A DNA stretch of 64,000 nucleotides. Origin: Bartonella schoenbuchensis R1 (GTDB taxonomy: Bacteria > Pseudomonadota > Alphaproteobacteria > Rhizobiales > Rhizobiaceae). The stretch is from positions 1-64,000 of the forward strand of contig NZ_CP019789.1 of NCBI RefSeq assembly GCF_002022685.1, in the 5' to 3' direction. Shown in pieces: positions 60,280 through 64,000 of this stretch; positions within the stretch are counted from its first letter, which is position 1; each line of letters begins with the position of its first letter. Both the position numbers and the translations under genes were made by a program. The notes under the pieces were generated by a model. That model was given only the letters and a program-made list of their open reading frames with translations, did not search any database and had not been told where the DNA came from.

Positions 60280-61008
60280 ATGGCTATTTATGAGCAAGAT
60301 TTTATTCTCTCTGATCGCGTTGTGCCTTTACGGGTACGAGAACATAAACATGCACGCCGTTTTACGTTACGCATTGATGCGGATGGACAGGGGATTTGTT
60401 TAACAATACCACCAGCGATGAATCTTAATGCGGTTCAGTCTTTCCTTGAAAAACATCGTTGTTGGATAGAAACACATCTTACTCATGTTCTCATGTCGCG
60501 TGAAAGTTCTGATCTCAAGGAGGGTGCAACAATTCCTTTATTGGGTGTTGCACACATTATAAAACATAAAGAAGGACGTGGGGTGGATGAAATCATTGCA
60601 GGTGGTATGGAACAAAAACCGCAAATTATTATCTATAGTCGGTTAGAATATTTGCCAAGGCGAATTGCTGATGTTTTAAAAAAACAAGCTAAAATCATTA
60701 TAACACCGCTAGTAGAACAGTATGCACATAAAGTGGAACGTAAAGTTAAATCAATCCGTTATAAAGATATCAAAAGCCGCTGGGGGTCATGTTCGGTAGA
60801 TGGGCGTTTATCTTTTTCATGGCGTCTTGTTATGGCGCCAAGAGAAATTGTTGAATATGTTGTTGCACATGAGGTTGCTCACCTTATCGAAATGAATCAT
60901 AGATCACAATTTTGGGATCTTTGTGAGAAACTTTGCCCAGGTAGTAAAACTTATCATGCTTGGTTAAAGAAAAATGGTCATACATTGCACGCGATTAATT
61001 TTCACTAA
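60280..61008 (+). CDS. YgjP-type (M48/DUF45) zinc metallopeptidase
   Basis: This is a 242-residue cytoplasmic-looking protein with the zinc site HEVAHLIEMNH (H-E-x-x-H plus a third His) near residue 200. It is preceded by the family signature KSRWGSCSVDGRLSFSWRLVMAP. No signal peptide or membrane helix is visible. The family is poorly characterised and no substrate is known. It probably shares a transcript with the upstream hydrolase; a strong terminator lies 93 bases after the stop. Confidence 0.88.
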   Translation: MAIYEQDFILSDRVVPLRVREHKHARRFTLRIDADGQGICLTIPPAMNLNAVQSFLEKHRCWIETHLTHVLMSRESSDLKEGATIPLLGVAHIIKHKEGRGVDEIIAGGMEQKPQIIIYSRLEYLPRRIADVLKKQAKIIITPLVEQYAHKVERKVKSIRYKDIKSRWGSCSVDGRLSFSWRLVMAPREIVEYVVAHEVAHLIEMNHRSQFWDLCEKLCPGSKTYHAWLKKNGHTLHAINFH

Positions 61009-61585
61009 TACAAAGAATATTATGGTTATTTTTTAAACTTCATACATTTTTATTGATAATTATCTGCTATTTTTTGTCATTGTGTGCGATATCATCTCCT
61101 ACTTTGTATTTTTATACAAAGTTTTTTGCCCTTTATAGTTTATGCATACCTATCGATTAGTGGGCTTATTGTAACAGATATTATTTTGCAAGCATTGACC
61201 AAAATATACTATCATTATTAGATGTATTAAATGAAAAGATCAGATTCTTTTACTATTTTTAATTATTCTTGTTCTTTCTGTGGGTTTGGTTTTATGATTT
61301 TTGAAGTACTAGTTATTAAATCAAAAAATAGCTATATGTTGAAATCATTATTTAGTTGATATTTACAGTGTGTTTTACACTGCCTTTTATGCAAAAAATT
61401 GTACTTAGGTGGGCTTAATATCCAGCCATGTTGTTGATGATATTTTGATAAAAGGCGACTAAGTCGCTTTATTGAAATTGTTTTTTTGCTTTGTTTAGTA
61501 AGGGCTTTTAACATTTTTGCTTTATCTTTTTTATGATTTAGCTTAACATTTTTAAATCACTCTTTGTACAGATTGGAATATATTT
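61009..61585. other. Intergenic region with terminator and a palindrome
   Basis: 577 bases without a credible gene; a 60-codon minus-strand frame (61332-61514) is unconvincing. It contains the intrinsic terminator at 61101-61127 and a GC-rich palindrome GCGACTAAGTCGC at 61455-61467 flanked by AAA and TTT, which could be a second hairpin. The dapE promoter presumably lies after it. Confidence 0.5.
61101..61127 (+). terminator. Intrinsic terminator after the metallopeptidase gene
   Basis: ACTTTGTAT (61101-61109) and ATACAAAGT (61114-61122) pair perfectly over nine bases around TTTT, followed by a run of T (61123-61127). The layout is that of an intrinsic terminator on the plus strand. Confidence 0.8.
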
Positions 61586-62758
61586 ATGCCTGTTCTTACA
61601 GATCCTATTCAGTTATTACAGGCGCTTATCCGTTGCCCTTCTGTTACACCTCATGAAGCAGGTGCTTTGTCGACTTTGGAACACTTTTTAACAAAACTGG
61701 GATTTACTGTTGAACGCCCTGTTTTTGTAGATAAAAATACAGAAGATGTTGAAAATCTTTATGCAAAGATTGGAAATAAAGGTCCACATCTTATGTTTGC
61801 GGGTCATAGTGATGTAGTCCCACCTGGTGAGCTGGGCAATTGGACTTATCCTCCTTTTAAAGGCGTCATAGATCAAGGAAAACTCTATGGAAGGGGTGCT
61901 GTTGATATGAAAGGAGGCATAGCGTGCTTTATAGCAGCGCTAGCACGGGTTTTTAAGAAACAGCCAATTAAAGGGACAATAAGTTTTTTAATAACTGGTG
62001 ATGAAGAAGGTCCCGCTCTTAACGGCACAGTAAAACTTTTAAAATGGGCAGTAGAAAAGGGCGAAAAATGGACTGCGGCTATTGTTGGTGAACCGACAAG
62101 TGTAAAAGTTGTTGGTGATATGATCAAAATTGGTCGTCGGGGGTCAATTTCCGGTATTATTAGAGTGCAGGGTCGGCAAGGTCATGTTGCTTTTCCTGAA
62201 CGAGCAGCCAATCCATTACCTTTGGCACATAAGCTTGTTCAGGCACTGATACAAACTCCTCTAGATCAAGGAACAAAAAATTTTCAAGCAAGTAATTTGG
62301 AATTAACAAGTATTGATACGGGTAATTGTTCTGTCAATATTATTCCTATGCACACAGTAATTCGTTTCAATATACGCTACAATGACCTTTGGACAAGAGA
62401 AACACTCATTGCTGAAGTTGAAAATCGTCTTGCATCGGTACAATCAGAAAACAATCATAATGAGCTTCCATGTTATCAACTTGAGTGGGTGCCAAATTTA
62501 GGTAGCGTTTTCTTAACTCAAAATGGTAAGCTGATTGAAACTTTATCGAACGCTATTGAAAGTATGACAGGAAATAGACCAGAACTTTCAACTTCTGGCG
62601 GTACTTCAGATGCACGGTTTATTAAGGATTATTGCCCCGTTGTTGAATTTGGTTTACCAGGGCAAACCATGCATATGGTGGACGAATGCGTTACTCTTGA
62701 TGCATTGGAAAATCTCACTTCGATTTATGAACGCTTCATTGTTGATTTTTTTGCATAA
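61586..62758 (+). CDS. dapE: Succinyl-diaminopimelate desuccinylase
   Basis: DapE removes succinate from N-succinyl-diaminopimelate on the way to lysine and meso-DAP for peptidoglycan. The 390-residue M20-family zinc enzyme has [11 protein letters not shown] (metal-binding His and nearby Asp), [12 protein letters not shown] (bridging Asp), [12 protein letters not shown] (catalytic Glu pair) and [13 protein letters not shown] near the C-terminus (last zinc His). All catalytic residues are intact. GGAAT lies upstream of the ATG. It converges on hemW. Confidence 0.96.
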   Translation: MPVLTDPIQLLQALIRCPSVTPHEAGALSTLEHFLTKLGFTVERPVFVDKNTEDVENLYAKIGNKGPHLMFAGHSDVVPPGELGNWTYPPFKGVIDQGKLYGRGAVDMKGGIACFIAALARVFKKQPIKGTISFLITGDEEGPALNGTVKLLKWAVEKGEKWTAAIVGEPTSVKVVGDMIKIGRRGSISGIIRVQGRQGHVAFPERAANPLPLAHKLVQALIQTPLDQGTKNFQASNLELTSIDTGNCSVNIIPMHTVIRFNIRYNDLWTRETLIAEVENRLASVQSENNHNELPCYQLEWVPNLGSVFLTQNGKLIETLSNAIESMTGNRPELSTSGGTSDARFIKDYCPVVEFGLPGQTMHMVDECVTLDALENLTSIYERFIVDFFA

Positions 62759-62766
62759 AAACGATT

Positions 62767-62810
62767 ACTATAAACGTAAAATAGGTTAATTATTAAAAGC
62801 GTTTTATAGT
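62767..62810. terminator. Possible bidirectional terminator between dapE and hemW
   Basis: ACTATAAACG (62767-62776) and CGTTTTATAGT (62800-62810) form a stem with one bulged base between convergent genes. The loop is long and no clean T-run follows, so the call is weak. Confidence 0.3.
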
Positions 62811-62850
62811 CAGGGTCATTATTCGTAATTTTTTACCTGAAACAGAAGTG

Positions 62851-64000
62851 CTAATTTGCCAATTGATTAATGATGTAATCGAGAACAATAAATCCTTTAG
62901 TTGTAGCTTTTAAGCGCTGGTTGTCTACCATTTCTATCAAACCTTGTTGTTGTAAATTGGCAAGTTTGACTGGTGATAAACTTTTTAAACTTAAGGTTTC
63001 ATAGCGTGTAAGATCAAGACCTTCTGAAAGGCGCAAACCCATGAGCAACATTTCGTTGGCCTGTTGTTTTCTTGTTAATTGTTCTGTTTCGATACAGCCA
63101 TGTCCTGTGGTTTCTACCAATTCAAGCCAACGTTCGGGATGTTTTTCATTCATTGTGACATAACGTTCAAGTTTTTCAGTTTTGGATAGTGGTATTTTTG
63201 AAAAAGTAGAGAAATTTTTCATCGGGCGTTGTATAAAACGTCCATGTGCTCCTGGGCCAAAACCTGCATATTCATTATAGCGCCAATAAAGAAGATTATG
63301 ACGAGATTCAGCACCAGGCATTGCATGGTTTGAGATTTCGTAAGCGGGAAGGCCGTGCATAGTTGTTATTTCTTGAGTAAGATTATAAAGGTCTGCTGCC
63401 AGCTGAGATACTGGAAGAATAAGTTTTCCTGCAGCGTAAAGCTTTTTAAAGACGGTCCCTTCTTCAATGGTTAGTTGGTAAAGGGAAAGGTGGTCTGCTG
63501 CTAAATCAATAGCTTGGGAAAGTTCATATTTCCACTGTTTAAGCGTTTGCTCAGGGCGGGCATAGATTAAATCAAAAGATAAACGTGTAAAGATTTCACG
63601 TGCTAAAGTGATAGCATGAAGAGCTTGTTTAACATCATGAAGACGGCCAAGTTGTCGCAGGGCTTTATCATTGAGTGCTTGTACACCTAAAGATAAGCGA
63701 TTAATACCTGCCGCACGGTAGCCGCGAAAGCGCTCTGCTTCTACGCTGGAAGGGTTGGCTTCTAACGTGATTTCAGTTTTATCGTCGATTGTCCAATTTT
63801 TGGCGACAGTTTGTAGTAAAGCATCAACAGTTTGAGGTGTCATAAGGGAAGGTGTACCACCGCCTATAAAGATACTTGTAATATGACGGGGGCCTATCGT
63901 ACGATATTGTGTTGTCATTTCGCGTTTAAAGGCGGCTACAAAACGCTGTTGATCCACCCCATTTTTGCGAACATGCGAATTAAAATCACAATAAGGACAT
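62851..64000 (-). CDS. hemW: Radical SAM heme chaperone HemW, 5' partial
   Basis: HemW is a radical-SAM-like protein that binds heme and delivers it to respiratory enzymes; it was formerly called an oxygen-independent coproporphyrinogen oxidase homologue. The frame is open to the window edge and reads CPYCDFNSHVRKNG there, the end of the iron-sulphur motif C-x3-C-x2-C, so about 20-30 N-terminal residues lie outside. The visible part has IFIGGGTPSLM, LEANPSSVEAERFRGYRAAGINRLSLGVQ-type text split over two motifs, and the HemW C-terminal domain with NEMLLMGLRLSEGLDL. About 383 codons are present. Confidence 0.95.
   Translation of the reverse strand, partial: CPYCDFNSHVRKNGVDQQRFVAAFKREMTTQYRTIGPRHITSIFIGGGTPSLMTPQTVDALLQTVAKNWTIDDKTEITLEANPSSVEAERFRGYRAAGINRLSLGVQALNDKALRQLGRLHDVKQALHAITLAREIFTRLSFDLIYARPEQTLKQWKYELSQAIDLAADHLSLYQLTIEEGTVFKKLYAAGKLILPVSQLAADLYNLTQEITTMHGLPAYEISNHAMPGAESRHNLLYWRYNEYAGFGPGAHGRFIQRPMKNFSTFSKIPLSKTEKLERYVTMNEKHPERWLELVETTGHGCIETEQLTRKQQANEMLLMGLRLSEGLDLTRYETLSLKSLSPVKLANLQQQGLIEMVDNQRLKATTKGFIVLDYIINQLAN

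Noticed and set aside
61332..61514. 60-codon minus-strand frame between the metallopeptidase gene and dapE
   Set aside because: No ribosome site, no motif; it overlaps a palindromic hairpin.

Overview
The window looks like a chromosomal segment of a Bartonella species (Alphaproteobacteria, Hyphomicrobiales). The evidence is the strongly AT-rich sequence, best protein resemblance to rhizobial and Brucella orthologues, an IalB-family invasion-associated protein, a class I lysyl-tRNA synthetase, a DivL-type tyrosine pseudo-kinase, and reductive decay with long non-coding gaps and gene remnants. I found no tRNA, rRNA, CRISPR array, prophage or insertion sequence. It is mostly a housekeeping region.

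Layout. 1-3609 (+): ppsR-maf-aroE-coaE-dnaQ, a tightly overlapping unit. 3936-6842 (+): polA, with a degenerate proofreading site. 6839-12643 (-): EEP-family hydrolase, BI-1/YbhL membrane protein behind a structured leader, lspA, a SpoU RNA methyltransferase, a COG1092-type methyltransferase, lapA-like gene and ihfB. 12838-16043 (+): LPS export genes lptC-lptA-lptB, then ptsN; rpoN and hpf, expected between lptB and ptsN, are gone apart from an hpf remnant. 16903-18686 (+): IalB-family gene and rlmN. 18694-19338 (-): LysE-type exporter. 19531-20046 (+): argG pseudogene. 20386-23622 (+): class I lysS with a 3' frameshift, then prfC. 23709-35167 (-): trxA, addA, addB (three frameshifts), tsaE-amgK fusion and divL. 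35914-47487 (-): NDUFA9-like reductase, folC, accD, EI24/CysZ-like protein, coaBC (frameshifted, with an N-terminal FitA-like domain), ubiB, ubiE and gyrB. 48172-49704 (-): comM/yifB. 50120-56730 (+): tamA-tamB. 56757-59273 (-): MsbA-like ABC exporter and infC, which starts at ATT. 59460-62758 (+): alpha/beta hydrolase, YgjP-type metallopeptidase, dapE. 62851-64000 (-): hemW, cut by the window edge.

The genes mainly serve DNA replication and repair (dnaQ, polA, addAB, gyrB), translation (lysS, prfC, infC, rlmN) and the cell envelope (lptCAB, tamAB, lspA, an MsbA-like exporter, amgK). Others serve cofactor, lipid and quinone synthesis (coaE, coaBC, folC, accD, ubiBE, hemW).

The most noteworthy signals are these. 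PolA has lost three of the four metal-binding carboxylates of its 3'-5' exonuclease. Five separate frameshifts, in addB (three), coaBC and lysS, are each repaired by adding one base, usually in a homopolymer. CoaBC carries an antitoxin-like ribbon-helix-helix domain. hpf and argG remnants mark pathway loss. A minus-strand hairpin with an anti-Shine-Dalgarno-like loop lies between dnaQ and polA. No wholly new multi-gene system was recognised.
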